A stretch of DNA of 64,000 nt from Holophaga sp. (GTDB taxonomy: Bacteria; Acidobacteriota; Holophagae; Holophagales; Holophagaceae), in assembly GCA_016715205.1 (NCBI GenBank), contig JADKBC010000003.1, positions 124,001 to 188,000 of the forward strand, read 5' to 3'. Below the pieces are notes generated by a model that worked only from the letters and a program-made list of their open reading frames with translations, did not search any database and was not told the origin of the DNA. Positions 24,827 to 33,387 of this stretch are shown here, piece by piece. Made by a program: the position numbers and the translations under genes. The stretch's first letter is position 1. Each line of letters opens with the position of its first letter.

Positions 24827-26818
24827 ATGTCTCGAATCGGCGTATTCACCTGCCACTGCGGCGAAAACATCGGCGCCACCGTCGACTGCGCCAAGGTCGC
24901 AGAGATGTGCAAGCATGTGCCCGGCGTGGCCCATAGCGTGGACTACAAGTACATGTGCTCTGACCCCGGCCAGCGCATGATGCAGGAGGCCATCAAGGAG
25001 CACAACCTGGATGGCGTGGTGGTGGCGGCCTGCTCACCCCGCATGCACGAACCCACCTTCCGCCGTGCCGTCAGCAATGCAGGCGTGAACCCCTACATGT
25101 GCGAGATGGCCAACTTGCGCGAACACTGTTCCTGGGTGCATGAGAAGAACGATGCCACCACCCAGAAAGCGGCCGACCTCATCCGGGTGCTGGTGGAAAA
25201 GATCAAGCACAACACACCGCTCTATCCCATCAAGGTACCCGTCACCAAGACCGCCATGGTCGTGGGCGGCGGCGTGGCGGGTATTCAGGTGGCGCTCGAT
25301 ATCGCCAACGGTGGCCACAAGGTGATCCTGGTGGAAAAATCTCCGAGCATTGGCGGCCACATGAGCCAGCTCTCTGAAACCTTCCCTACGCTGGATTGCT
25401 CCCAGTGCATCCTCACGCCCCGCATGGTGGAAGCGGCCCAGCATCCCAACATCACGTTGATGACCTATAGCGAAGTGGAAAAGGTCGATGGTTTCATCGG
25501 CAACTTCAAGGTCACGGTGCGCAAGAAGGCCCGCAAGCTGGATGAAAAACTCTGCACCGGCTGCGGACTCTGCATTCAGAAATGCCCCAACAAGAAGATC
25601 TCCGACGAATTCAACGAGGGCCTGGGAACTCGCACAGCCATTTACGTTCCCTTTCCCCAGGCGGTGCCCAACAGGCCGGTGATCGACACACTTAATTGCA
25701 CCTTCTACAAGACCGGCAAGTGCAAGGTCTGCGAAAAGGTCTGCCCCACCAACGCCATTCGGTTCGAACAGGAAGACGAACTCGTCACGATCGATATCGG
25801 CGCCATCGTATTGGCCACGGGTTTCAAGCTCATGAAGACCGAAGCCTTCCCCGAATACGGCTACGGCAAGCACAAGGACATCATCGACGGCATGCAGTTC
25901 GAGCGCTTGGCTTCCGCTTCGGGCCCCACCGCGGGCGTAATGAAGCGGCCTTCCGATGGCAAGGAACCCGAAACCGTCGTCTTCATCGCCTGCTCCGGCA
26001 GCCGCGACCGCAGCAAGGGCGTGCCCTACTGCTCCAAGGTCTGCTGCATGTATACGGCCAAGCACGCCATGCTCTACAAACACAAGGTGCATAGCGGCAA
26101 GGCCTATGTCTTCTACATGGATATCCGCGCGGCGGGCAAGGACTACGATGAGTTTGTGCGGCGCGCCATTGAAGAAGACGACGTCAAATATATCCGTGGC
26201 CGTGTCTCCAAAATCTACGAGGAAGACGGCAAGCTCATCGTGAAGGGTGCCGACACCCTCATGGGCGGCGAGCCGGTTGAGATCAAGGCGGACATGGTGG
26301 TGCTGGCCACGGCCGTGCAATCCAATGATCGCAGCGAAGAATTGGCTCAGACCCTCCACGTGAGCTACGACACCTACGGTTTCTTTGCCGAAGCGCACCC
26401 GAAGCTTCGCCCCGTGGAAACCAATACCGGCGGCATCTTCCTGGCTGGCGCCTGCCAGGCCCCGCGCGATATTCCCGAGAGCGTGGCCCAGGCCAGCGCA
26501 GCGGCCTCCAAAGTATTGGGCCTCTTCAGCCAGGATCAACTCACCCGCGAGCCCATCGTGGCCGTGGTGAATCGTCAGGCTGGCCCAACCTACAGCTACT
26601 GCGTGGGCTGCTTCCTTTGCCAGACGGCTTGCCCCTATCAGGCCATCGAGCAGGAACAGATCCTGGCCCGCAACGGTGAGGTCATCAAAACCATCGCTCG
26701 CATCAACCCGGGTCTCTGCCAGGGCTGCGGCACCTGTGTGGCCACCTGCCGCACCAAGGCCATCGACCTCCAGGGCTTCAGCAACGAGCAGCTCTACGCC
26801 GAAATCATGACGCTGTGA
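24827..26818 (+). CDS. hdrA: Heterodisulfide reductase subunit A-like flavoprotein
   Basis: A 663-residue electron-bifurcating subunit. The N-terminal iron-sulfur region has TCHCGENIG, AACSPRMHEPTFRR and NLREHCSWVH, as in HdrA. An FAD/NAD-type Rossmann fold starts at VVGGGVAGIQ (about residue 145). Cluster motifs follow: CTGCGLCIQKCP, CKVCEKVCP, then in the C-terminus CVGCFLCQTACP and CQGCGTCVATC. FAD in HdrA splits electron pairs between a high-potential path to HdrB and a low-potential path to ferredoxin. No in-frame TGA suggesting selenocysteine is present. The start is ATG 24827 with AGGAG. It ends 14 nt before flxD. Confidence 0.93.
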   Translation: MSRIGVFTCHCGENIGATVDCAKVAEMCKHVPGVAHSVDYKYMCSDPGQRMMQEAIKEHNLDGVVVAACSPRMHEPTFRRAVSNAGVNPYMCEMANLREHCSWVHEKNDATTQKAADLIRVLVEKIKHNTPLYPIKVPVTKTAMVVGGGVAGIQVALDIANGGHKVILVEKSPSIGGHMSQLSETFPTLDCSQCILTPRMVEAAQHPNITLMTYSEVEKVDGFIGNFKVTVRKKARKLDEKLCTGCGLCIQKCPNKKISDEFNEGLGTRTAIYVPFPQAVPNRPVIDTLNCTFYKTGKCKVCEKVCPTNAIRFEQEDELVTIDIGAIVLATGFKLMKTEAFPEYGYGKHKDIIDGMQFERLASASGPTAGVMKRPSDGKEPETVVFIACSGSRDRSKGVPYCSKVCCMYTAKHAMLYKHKVHSGKAYVFYMDIRAAGKDYDEFVRRAIEEDDVKYIRGRVSKIYEEDGKLIVKGADTLMGGEPVEIKADMVVLATAVQSNDRSEELAQTLHVSYDTYGFFAEAHPKLRPVETNTGGIFLAGACQAPRDIPESVAQASAAASKVLGLFSQDQLTREPIVAVVNRQAGPTYSYCVGCFLCQTACPYQAIEQEQILARNGEVIKTIARINPGLCQGCGTCVATCRTKAIDLQGFSNEQLYAEIMTL

Positions 26819-26832
26819 GCACGGAGACGACC

Positions 26833-27270
26833 ATGACTGAATCCTTTGAACCGAAAATCACCGCCTTCGTCTGCAATTGGTGCACCTATGCGGGCGCCGA
26901 TCTGACGGGAACCTCTCGCATCAACTACCAATCCAATGTGCGAGTGCTCCGAGTTCCCTGCACGGGGCGTATCGATTTCATGCTGCTCATGAAGGCCTTC
27001 CAAAAGGGCTCGGATGGCGTGATCGTGTCCGGTTGCCATCCCAACGACTGCCACTACACATCCGGCAATTACCACGCACGGCGCCGTTGGATGGTCTACA
27101 AGGATCTGATGGATTTCATGGGCGTGGACACGAACCGGGTCACCTTCTCCTGGGTTTCCGCCGCCGAGGGTGCCCGATGGGCGCAGCTGGTGAATGAAGT
27201 CACCGATAACATCCGCAATCTGGGTCCCTACGCCGAGTACAAAGCACTCGCCGTCGCGGGCATCGAGTAA
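26833..27270 (+). CDS. flxD: FlxD / MvhD-like [2Fe-2S] electron-transfer protein
   Basis: A 145-residue protein of the MvhD/FrhD family, the adaptor that hands electrons to HdrA. Conserved cysteines appear as FVCNWCTYAGADLTG, VRVPCTGRID and SGCHPNDCHYTSGN, with an NYHARRR segment typical of the family. I start at ATG 26833, which has GGAG 8 nt upstream. A GTG at 26815 overlaps the hdrA stop and would add six residues. Since the operon has FlxABC homologues and no hydrogenase, the electron donor is probably NAD(P)H through FlxA and not H2 or F420H2. Confidence 0.88.
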   Translation: MTESFEPKITAFVCNWCTYAGADLTGTSRINYQSNVRVLRVPCTGRIDFMLLMKAFQKGSDGVIVSGCHPNDCHYTSGNYHARRRWMVYKDLMDFMGVDTNRVTFSWVSAAEGARWAQLVNEVTDNIRNLGPYAEYKALAVAGIE

Positions 27271-27280
27271 GGAGGCCCGC

Positions 27281-28081
27281 ATGGAAGCCCTGAAACAGAA
27301 GGCCAAGGAACTCCTCCAAAAGGGTGATGTAAAGGCGGTCCTCGGCTATGCCGTTGGCACCGGCAATGTTCGCCGACCCCATTTTGCGCGCACACCCGAG
27401 CAGGTGGATCGCCTGGTGCTGGATGAAAAATGCACTCAGAACTTGGCCACCTATCTCACGAAACACGAGGTCAAACACCTGGGCAAGGTGGCTGTGGTGG
27501 CACTTCCAGCCACGCAGCGCGCCCTGCTACAGCTGGTCGCCGAGCGGCAGCTACGGGATGACGCCATCTGCCTGCTAGCCATGGACGGAACCGAGGTAAA
27601 GGTACTCCCCAGCGGTGCGGCCGTGGAGCAGCATTTGGCACTCAAGACAGATGCCATGCCCACTGCCGACAAGGCCATGATCGAAAAGCTCATGGCCATG
27701 ACCCGCGAACAGCGCTGGGCCTACTGGCAGCAGGAGCTTTCCCGCTGTGTAAAGTGCTACGCCTGCCGCAACAGCTGCCCCATGTGCTACTGCGAACACT
27801 GCACCATGGATTGCAATCGCCCCCAGTGGGTGCCGGTGGCCAGTCACGCGCTGGGCAATCTGGAATACCACATGGTTCGCGCCATGCATCTGGCGGGGCG
27901 CTGCGTGGAGTGTGGCGAGTGCGGCCGCGCCTGCCCGGTGGGCATTCCCGTTCATCTGCTCACCTTCTTTGCGGAAGAAAGCACTGCCAAGCAGTTTGGG
28001 CAGCGTGCTGGACATAGCACGAAGCTGGACTATGCGCTGTCCACCTTCAAACCCGACGACAAAGAGACCTTCATCCGGTAG
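27281..28081 (+). CDS. flxC: FlxC-like 4Fe-4S dicluster protein
   Basis: A 266-residue iron-sulfur protein. The N-terminal half (about 1-145) has no recognised motif. The C-terminal half has a dense cysteine cluster, CVKCYACRNSCPMCYCEHC (about residues 156-174), and CVECGECGRACPVG (about 207-220). By position between MvhD-like and FlxB-like genes I call it FlxC; in Desulfovibrio the flxABCD-hdrABC genes encode an NADH dehydrogenase/heterodisulfide reductase linked to ethanol metabolism. The start is ATG 27281 with a strong AGGAGG. The assignment rests partly on gene order, since FlxB and FlxC are both ferredoxin-like. Confidence 0.75.
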   Translation: MEALKQKAKELLQKGDVKAVLGYAVGTGNVRRPHFARTPEQVDRLVLDEKCTQNLATYLTKHEVKHLGKVAVVALPATQRALLQLVAERQLRDDAICLLAMDGTEVKVLPSGAAVEQHLALKTDAMPTADKAMIEKLMAMTREQRWAYWQQELSRCVKCYACRNSCPMCYCEHCTMDCNRPQWVPVASHALGNLEYHMVRAMHLAGRCVECGECGRACPVGIPVHLLTFFAEESTAKQFGQRAGHSTKLDYALSTFKPDDKETFIR

Positions 28082-28087
28082 GCGGCC

Positions 28088-29095
28088 ATGGCAGACACTT
28101 TCAAACTCACCCATGAAAACCTCGACGGCCTCTTCGCAGTCCTGCGCAAGGATGGTCGTCGCGTATTGGCCCCTGTGGACGCAGATGGTCGCACCGAACT
28201 CAACGACGTGGAAAAGCCCGGTCAAGTCTCCAAAAGCTACATCCAGACCATCATGTCCGCCAAGGACGTGGTCTTCCCCAAGGTGGAGCGGCTGCTCTCC
28301 TACACCACCGAACCGGGCTCGGTGGAACTACACGATGCCGAACCACACGCTTTACCCACAGTGCTCTTCGGCGTGCGCCCCTGCGAAGCGAAAGCCTTCG
28401 GTGCCCTCGATGCGGTCTTCAACTGGGATTACCGCGACAAATTCTTCAACGCCCGTTTAGAAAAAATGGCCGTCATCGGCGTGTCCTGCACCAAGGCCGA
28501 CGATGCCTGTTTCTGCACCAGCGTGGGCGGCGGTCCTGCCGACACAAAGGGCAGCGACATCCTGCTCACGCCCATCGATGGTGGCTACCTAGCGGAAGTG
28601 CTTACCGACAAAGGCAAAGCCATCCAGGCCCTCGCGCCGCAGCTCTTCACTCCCGGCAACGGCGTGGACAAGGCGATGATCGCCGCCAAGCTCGAGCAGG
28701 CCTTTGATCAACCCGCCCTCACTGCCAAGTTGCCGGGCATGTTCGAAAACAAGCTCTGGGAAGGCCAATCCCTGCGCTGCATCGGCTGCGGAGCCTGCGC
28801 CTACGTTTGTCCCACTTGTGTTTGTTTCGATATCCAGGAGGAAGCGGATCCCAAGCAGGGCCAGCGCCTTCGCTGCTGGGATAGCTGCGGCTTCTCGATG
28901 TTCACCCTCCACGCCTCGGGCCACAATCCCCGCGAAACCCAAAGTGCCCGCTGGCGCCAGCGCATATATCACAAATTCAGCACCTACCCTGAGCGCTACC
29001 AGATGCTGGGCTGCGTGGGTTGCGGCAAGTGCACCCGCGCCTGCCCCGTGGACATGAACCTGCGCGAACACCTTGTGGAAGCTGCAAACGCCTAA
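28088..29095 (+). CDS. flxB: FlxB-like / sulfhydrogenase-beta-like 4Fe-4S protein
   Basis: A 335-residue protein similar in layout to anaerobic sulfite reductase subunit A and sulfhydrogenase beta. The N-terminal domain has FPKVERLL, LFGVRPCEAKAF and VIGVSCTKADDACFC. The C-terminal ferredoxin domain has CIGCGACAYVCPTCVCFD (about residues 234-251), RCWDSCGF and CVGCGKCTRACPVD (about 306-319). It should link the FlxA flavin to the Hdr clusters. The gap to flxC is 6 nt. Downstream, a 163-nt space with a long perfect inverted repeat separates it from flxA. Confidence 0.82.
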   Translation: MADTFKLTHENLDGLFAVLRKDGRRVLAPVDADGRTELNDVEKPGQVSKSYIQTIMSAKDVVFPKVERLLSYTTEPGSVELHDAEPHALPTVLFGVRPCEAKAFGALDAVFNWDYRDKFFNARLEKMAVIGVSCTKADDACFCTSVGGGPADTKGSDILLTPIDGGYLAEVLTDKGKAIQALAPQLFTPGNGVDKAMIAAKLEQAFDQPALTAKLPGMFENKLWEGQSLRCIGCGACAYVCPTCVCFDIQEEADPKQGQRLRCWDSCGFSMFTLHASGHNPRETQSARWRQRIYHKFSTYPERYQMLGCVGCGKCTRACPVDMNLREHLVEAANA

Positions 29096-29105
29096 AAAGA
29101 TGAGT

Positions 29106-29230
29106 CCACGGATGAACACGGATGGACACGGATAAAAAGGTAAAAAACACTCAGGTCGCCACCTCACTCCAAACCACACCACACCCCATTCTTGATTTTT
29201 TTATCCGTGTCCATCCGTGTTCATCCGTGG
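29106..29230. repeat. Perfect 33-bp inverted repeat between flxB and flxA
   Basis: The left arm 29106-29138 and the right arm 29198-29230 are perfectly complementary over 33 bp with a 59-nt loop. Each arm contains tandem ATCCGTG-like heptamers (ATCCGTGTCCATCCGTG). In RNA this would be a very stable stem just before flxA. The right arm ends 28 nt before the flxA ATG. I recall arms of this type as a dispersed repeat in several bacterial phyla, but could not check. Confidence 0.95.
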
Positions 29231-29258
29231 CTAGTTTTATATTTCTTATGGTGCCCAA

Positions 29259-30098
29259 ATGACCGAGAAGAACATCTACTTGCCCTACCTGATGCGGATC
29301 ACCCAGATCACCGAGGAATCACCGGCGGTGAAAACCTTCCGCCTGGAATTCGTGGACGAAGTGGCGGCCCAGAATTTTAATTTCAAGACCGGCCAATTCG
29401 GCCTGTACAGCGCCTTTGGCGAGGGCGAATCGACTTTCTGCATCGCCTCGAGCCCTACGCGCAAGGGCTATATCGAATGCACCTTCCGCGAAGTGGGTCG
29501 CGTCACGGCTGCGCTCGCCGACAAGGAAGTGGGCGATATCGTGGGCTTTCGCGGTCCCTATGGCAACGTGTTTCCACTCGAAGCCTGGAAGGGCAAGAAC
29601 CTAGTCTTTATCGCCGGTGGCATTGCGTTGCCACCGCTCCGCAGCGTCATTTGGAACTGCCTGGATCTGCGCGATTGGTTCAAGGACATTACGGTAGTCT
29701 ACGGCGCCCGCAGCGTGGCCGATCTGGTCTACAAGCATGAGTTGAAGGAATGGAACGAACGCACGGACATCAACCTCGTCACCACCGTGGATCCCGGTGG
29801 CGAAACCCCGGATTGGACCGGCAAGGTCGGTTTCGTGCCGCCTGTGGTCGAGCAGTTGGGCCTTTCTGCCGAGAACACCGTGGCCATCGTGTGCGGCCCG
29901 CCCATCATGATCAAGCTCACGTTGCCCGTGCTGGAGAAATTGGGTTTTGCACCCGACCAGATCTTTACCACGCTGGAAAATCGCATGAAGTGCGGCCTGG
30001 GCAAATGCGGTCGCTGCAACACGGGCAGTAGCTATGTCTGCAAGGATGGTCCTGTGTATACCCTGGCGCAGCTCAACGAATTGCCCGCGGAGTATTGA
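29259..30098 (+). CDS. flxA: FlxA-like NAD(P)H:flavin oxidoreductase subunit
   Basis: A 279-residue member of the ferredoxin-NADP reductase superfamily (AsrB/sulfhydrogenase-gamma type). The FAD domain has STFCIASSP and FREVGRVT. The NAD(P) domain has LVFIAGGIALPPLRSV, VYGARS and AIVCGPPIM. A C-terminal [2Fe-2S] motif is MKCGLGKCGRCNTGSSYVCKDGP (about residues 245-267; Cys spacing C-x4-C-x2-C-x8-C). It oxidises NAD(P)H and feeds the Flx-Hdr complex. The start ATG 29259 lacks a clear Shine-Dalgarno, and it follows the 33-bp inverted repeat, so it may be expressed differently from the six upstream genes. Confidence 0.88.
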   Translation: MTEKNIYLPYLMRITQITEESPAVKTFRLEFVDEVAAQNFNFKTGQFGLYSAFGEGESTFCIASSPTRKGYIECTFREVGRVTAALADKEVGDIVGFRGPYGNVFPLEAWKGKNLVFIAGGIALPPLRSVIWNCLDLRDWFKDITVVYGARSVADLVYKHELKEWNERTDINLVTTVDPGGETPDWTGKVGFVPPVVEQLGLSAENTVAIVCGPPIMIKLTLPVLEKLGFAPDQIFTTLENRMKCGLGKCGRCNTGSSYVCKDGPVYTLAQLNELPAEY

Positions 30099-30102
30099 AT
30101 CC

Positions 30103-32283
30103 TCACACCGGCGGCAGATGGCCTTCCAATGCCTTCTTCAGCTCTTTGAAACCGAAAGGTTTGGGAAGAAAACCCACAAAGCCATGCTTGGTGGCCGCTT
30201 CCTGGCCAAAGGTTCCGGAGTAGCCGCTGCAGAGAAGCCCTTGAAGGTCTGGACGCACCTTGCGAATCCGCTCGAAAACCTCCATCCCCGTTTCCCTAGG
30301 CATGGAAGCATCCATGAGCACAAAGCCGATTCGAGCGCCATTTCGTGCCAAATGATCCATGGCCTCATCGCCATTTTGAGCTTCGAAGACTTCCCGACCC
30401 AGGCCGCGCCGAATTAATTCCGCCACCCCTTCGCGCACCACCTGCTCATCATCCACCAGCAGAATGGCATCGCCGGTCTTCGTGTCGGCCTTGGCGGATG
30501 ATCCCTTGGTTGCACGTACGCCATCGTGTTGCTTGAACAGGATACGAAGGGTGGTTCCGCGCCCTGGCGCACTCAGCACCTGGAGTCCGGCCCGATGGGC
30601 GCGGACGATGCCCAGGGTGGAGGGCAGGCCCAAACCTCTGCCAGTCTCCTTGGTGGTGTAGAAGGGATCGAACATGCGGTTCTGTTCGGACAGGCTCATG
30701 CCACAGCCTGTGTCGCGGATCTCCAGACAAAGGGAAGCCCCCTCCGGTGCAGGTTCCGCCCAGAATCCCTCCAAGGCCTGCAACGATTCCTGTGATCGTT
30801 CTCCCAGCGTTATCGCAACCTGGCCAGAGTTATCCCCATAGGATTCTCCCGCATTGGCCACCAGCCCTGAGATGATCTGGATCAGCTCCTGGGTGTTGCC
30901 AAGTATTTCCGCAGGGCGCGCAGGCAATTCCACCCGCAGCTGCACCTTACCTGGCAGCAGCGCCGCAAAACGAGGTTCGCGTTCGCGCAGCACCTGCGCT
31001 AGGTCCACGCACTCCATGCTGCCCTCGACCCGGCCTGCGTATTCCAACATTCGTTTGGCCAACTGGGCCGCCTTGGCAACGCTGACCAGGGCGCGATCAA
31101 TGGCCTGGGAAGGCACGCCTTCCTGGGCCCCCAGCAATTGCGCCACTTCGAGGTTTCCCTGGATCGCCTGGAACAGGTTGTTGAAATCGTGGGCGATACC
31201 CCCGGCCATGACTCCGAGGCTTTCCATTTTCTGGGCATAGCGAAGGGTTTCCTCCGAGCGTTTGCGCTCGGTGACATCTTCCATGACACCCACCAGACCA
31301 GACTGTTCTTGCTCCACGCTGCCGAAGGTGGCTTTGATGAAACGAACTTCCCGGTCTTCCTTCATGTCGGCACGCCACATGCGCGTTTCGTAGACCTGTG
31401 AACCACCCCGCTGGAAGAGATCTTCGTCCGCGCTCCGGTACCGTTCGGCAAGATCCGCACGAAAGATTTCTTCGACCGTATGCCCGATGATTTCGCTGGG
31501 AATGCGGCCCACAAAATCGGCAAAGGCGAGGTTGCAACCAAGGTAGCGCCCGCTTCGGCCCTTGTAGAACACCGGTAGGGGAATGGCATTCAACAGGGCC
31601 TCCCCGAACGCCAATTGATCCTGGAGCCGCTCTTCTAGGGCCTTGCGGTCCGTGATGTCCCGTACCAGAAAAAGCACTTCGCCGGGGCCACTGGGGTTGG
31701 TTCTTACCTCTCGCACGCGCAGTTCGCCATCCAGGGAAAGCACGATTTCCCGAACGATCCCGAGCCGGTCCCGGAGGGTATCCAGGAGCATCCGCCGCAG
31801 GAACACCACCAGTTCCGGGGGCAATTCCGCCTCTTCCAGCCGTTTGCCGACGGCCCGTTCGGCTTCAAAGCTCGTGGAATGCTCTTTGGAATCAAAAAAG
31901 AGGACCGTGCCCACCGCATCCAGGCAGAAGCAGATATCCGGCAACGCACCCAGCATGGCACGGGAGCGCGCCTCGCTTTCGGCCAGGGCCTCGGCATCAC
32001 GATGGGCCTTCTCGAAAAAGGTCTTGATGCCCAGGGCGCCTAGAAACAGCAGGGCGGCATTGCCCACACCGATGAATTCCCCCGTGGATAACTGGGCGTG
32101 TTCCAAACCTCGATCCAGCAAGGCGACGATCTCAACGACCCTCCGGATGGCCATCAGAGTGAATCCCGCAGACAGCGCAATCCATCCAAACTGTCGCTCG
32201 GAGATACGAATCAGGCGCAACGCCAAGTAGGCCGCCGCAAGCTGGAGGCCGATGGAGAGCAGGGCGAACAGGAGTGAAGCCAC
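30103..32283 (-). CDS. Membrane hybrid histidine kinase with two PAS-like domains and receiver
   Basis: A 726-residue sensor. Two or three transmembrane helices lie in residues 1-90, followed by PAS-like domains at about 110-215 (ending VRDITDRKALEE) and 225-345 (ending GVMEDVTERKRSE). Phospho-His is in MAGGIAHDFNNLFQ (about 364). The ATPase domain has LVANAGESYG, DTGCGMS and GRGLGLPSTLG. The receiver is at the C-terminus, with phospho-Asp in VLMDASMP (about 656) and the conserved Lys in LPKPFG. The start is taken as a GTG at 32283; a later start is possible. It converges on flxA with a 4-nt gap. The histidine-box layout is shared with the kinases at 19928 and 54248. Confidence 0.82.
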   Translation of the reverse strand: MASLLFALLSIGLQLAAAYLALRLIRISERQFGWIALSAGFTLMAIRRVVEIVALLDRGLEHAQLSTGEFIGVGNAALLFLGALGIKTFFEKAHRDAEALAESEARSRAMLGALPDICFCLDAVGTVLFFDSKEHSTSFEAERAVGKRLEEAELPPELVVFLRRMLLDTLRDRLGIVREIVLSLDGELRVREVRTNPSGPGEVLFLVRDITDRKALEERLQDQLAFGEALLNAIPLPVFYKGRSGRYLGCNLAFADFVGRIPSEIIGHTVEEIFRADLAERYRSADEDLFQRGGSQVYETRMWRADMKEDREVRFIKATFGSVEQEQSGLVGVMEDVTERKRSEETLRYAQKMESLGVMAGGIAHDFNNLFQAIQGNLEVAQLLGAQEGVPSQAIDRALVSVAKAAQLAKRMLEYAGRVEGSMECVDLAQVLREREPRFAALLPGKVQLRVELPARPAEILGNTQELIQIISGLVANAGESYGDNSGQVAITLGERSQESLQALEGFWAEPAPEGASLCLEIRDTGCGMSLSEQNRMFDPFYTTKETGRGLGLPSTLGIVRAHRAGLQVLSAPGRGTTLRILFKQHDGVRATKGSSAKADTKTGDAILLVDDEQVVREGVAELIRRGLGREVFEAQNGDEAMDHLARNGARIGFVLMDASMPRETGMEVFERIRKVRPDLQGLLCSGYSGTFGQEAATKHGFVGFLPKPFGFKELKKALEGHLPPV

Positions 32284-32430
32284 AGTGGGTTACCCCAGAC
32301 AACGGTGTCGAATCATTAATGATATCGGACCGCCTCTACCATACTTGCATTTCGGCCCTTAGAGTTGAAACCCTGACAAGGCCCTTCCACTTCCGTCATC
32401 ATGACTTACCGCCCAACCCCGGAACCCTTC

Positions 32431-33387
32431 ATGACGAACACAACCCAAGCTCCTCCGCTCCAGGCCCTGCTCCACGAATGCCGCAAGGTCATCGTGGGCC
32501 AGCCCCACCTCCTGAATCGCCTGCTCCTCGCGCTGGTCTGCCGCGGCCACGTGCTGCTGGAGGGCCTGCCCGGGTTGGCCAAGACGCGCACCATCAAGAC
32601 CCTGGCTGCCGCCAGCGATATGGAGTTTCGGCGCATCCAGTTCACCCCGGATCTGCTGCCCTCAGACGTGGTTGGCACCCTGGTTTTCGATCCCCGCAAT
32701 CTTACCTTTACGCCCAAAAAAGGCCCGGTTTTCACGAATCTGCTGCTGGCCGATGAGATCAATCGTGCCCCCAGTAAAGTGCAAGCGGCCCTGCTGGAGG
32801 CCATGGAAGAACGCCAGGTGACCCTTGGCGAGGAGAGTTTCAAACTGCCCGATCCCTTCCTGGTATTGGCCACCCAGAACCCCCTGGAGCAGGAAGGCAC
32901 CTTCCCGTTGCCCGAAGCACAGATGGATCGCTTCTTGTTCAAGCTCAAGATCAACTACCCGACCCAGACCGAGGAAGTGGAAGTACTTCGGCGAGCTGAT
33001 GGCCATGAGGAGGCGGTAACGCCCGTCATGGACGACGCCATGGTGCAGCAGGCCGCCCGGCTGGCCTCTCAGGTGCGGCTGGATGATGCCATCCGCGATT
33101 ACATCGTGCGCCTCGTGCAATCCACCCGGCCCGGACACGGCAAGGCCTGGAAGGGCCGAGAACTCCTCCGCTGCGGTGCCAGCCCCCGCGCCTCCCTGGC
33201 CCTCCAGAATTCCTCCAAGGCCATGGCCCTCATCAGCGGCCGCGACCACGTGCTACCCGACGACGTGGTGAGCCTTGCCCCCGACGTGCTCCGCCATCGC
33301 CTCCTGCTTACGTATGAAGCTGAAGCTGATGGCGTAAACACAGATGAAGTCATCCGGGCGCTGCTGGGAGCAGTTCCTCGCCCATAG
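32431..33387 (+). CDS. MoxR-family AAA+ ATPase
   Basis: A 318-residue MoxR ATPase: Walker A GLPGLAKT (about residues 48-55), Walker B LLADEINRAP (about 106-115), sensor-1 region ATQNPLEQEGTFPLPEAQMDRF, arginine finger region and the C-terminal lid ending RALLGAVPRP. MoxR proteins act as chaperones that mature or activate partner complexes, often beside VWA or DUF58 genes; none of those is here. I choose ATG 32431 with GGAA upstream; ATG 32401 is an alternative. Its last 69 nt form the first unit of the 103-nt repeat array, so the stop codon lies inside the repeat. Confidence 0.9.
   Translation: MTNTTQAPPLQALLHECRKVIVGQPHLLNRLLLALVCRGHVLLEGLPGLAKTRTIKTLAAASDMEFRRIQFTPDLLPSDVVGTLVFDPRNLTFTPKKGPVFTNLLLADEINRAPSKVQAALLEAMEERQVTLGEESFKLPDPFLVLATQNPLEQEGTFPLPEAQMDRFLFKLKINYPTQTEEVEVLRRADGHEEAVTPVMDDAMVQQAARLASQVRLDDAIRDYIVRLVQSTRPGHGKAWKGRELLRCGASPRASLALQNSSKAMALISGRDHVLPDDVVSLAPDVLRHRLLLTYEAEADGVNTDEVIRALLGAVPRP

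Noticed and set aside
25034..26539. A 501-codon antisense ORF opposite hdrA
   Set aside because: It is a frame shadow of a highly biased gene; the hdrA frame has all expected motifs and the antisense protein has none.
24827..26818. Selenocysteine in HdrA, as in some methanogens
   Set aside because: No in-frame TGA; all cluster positions are ordinary cysteines.
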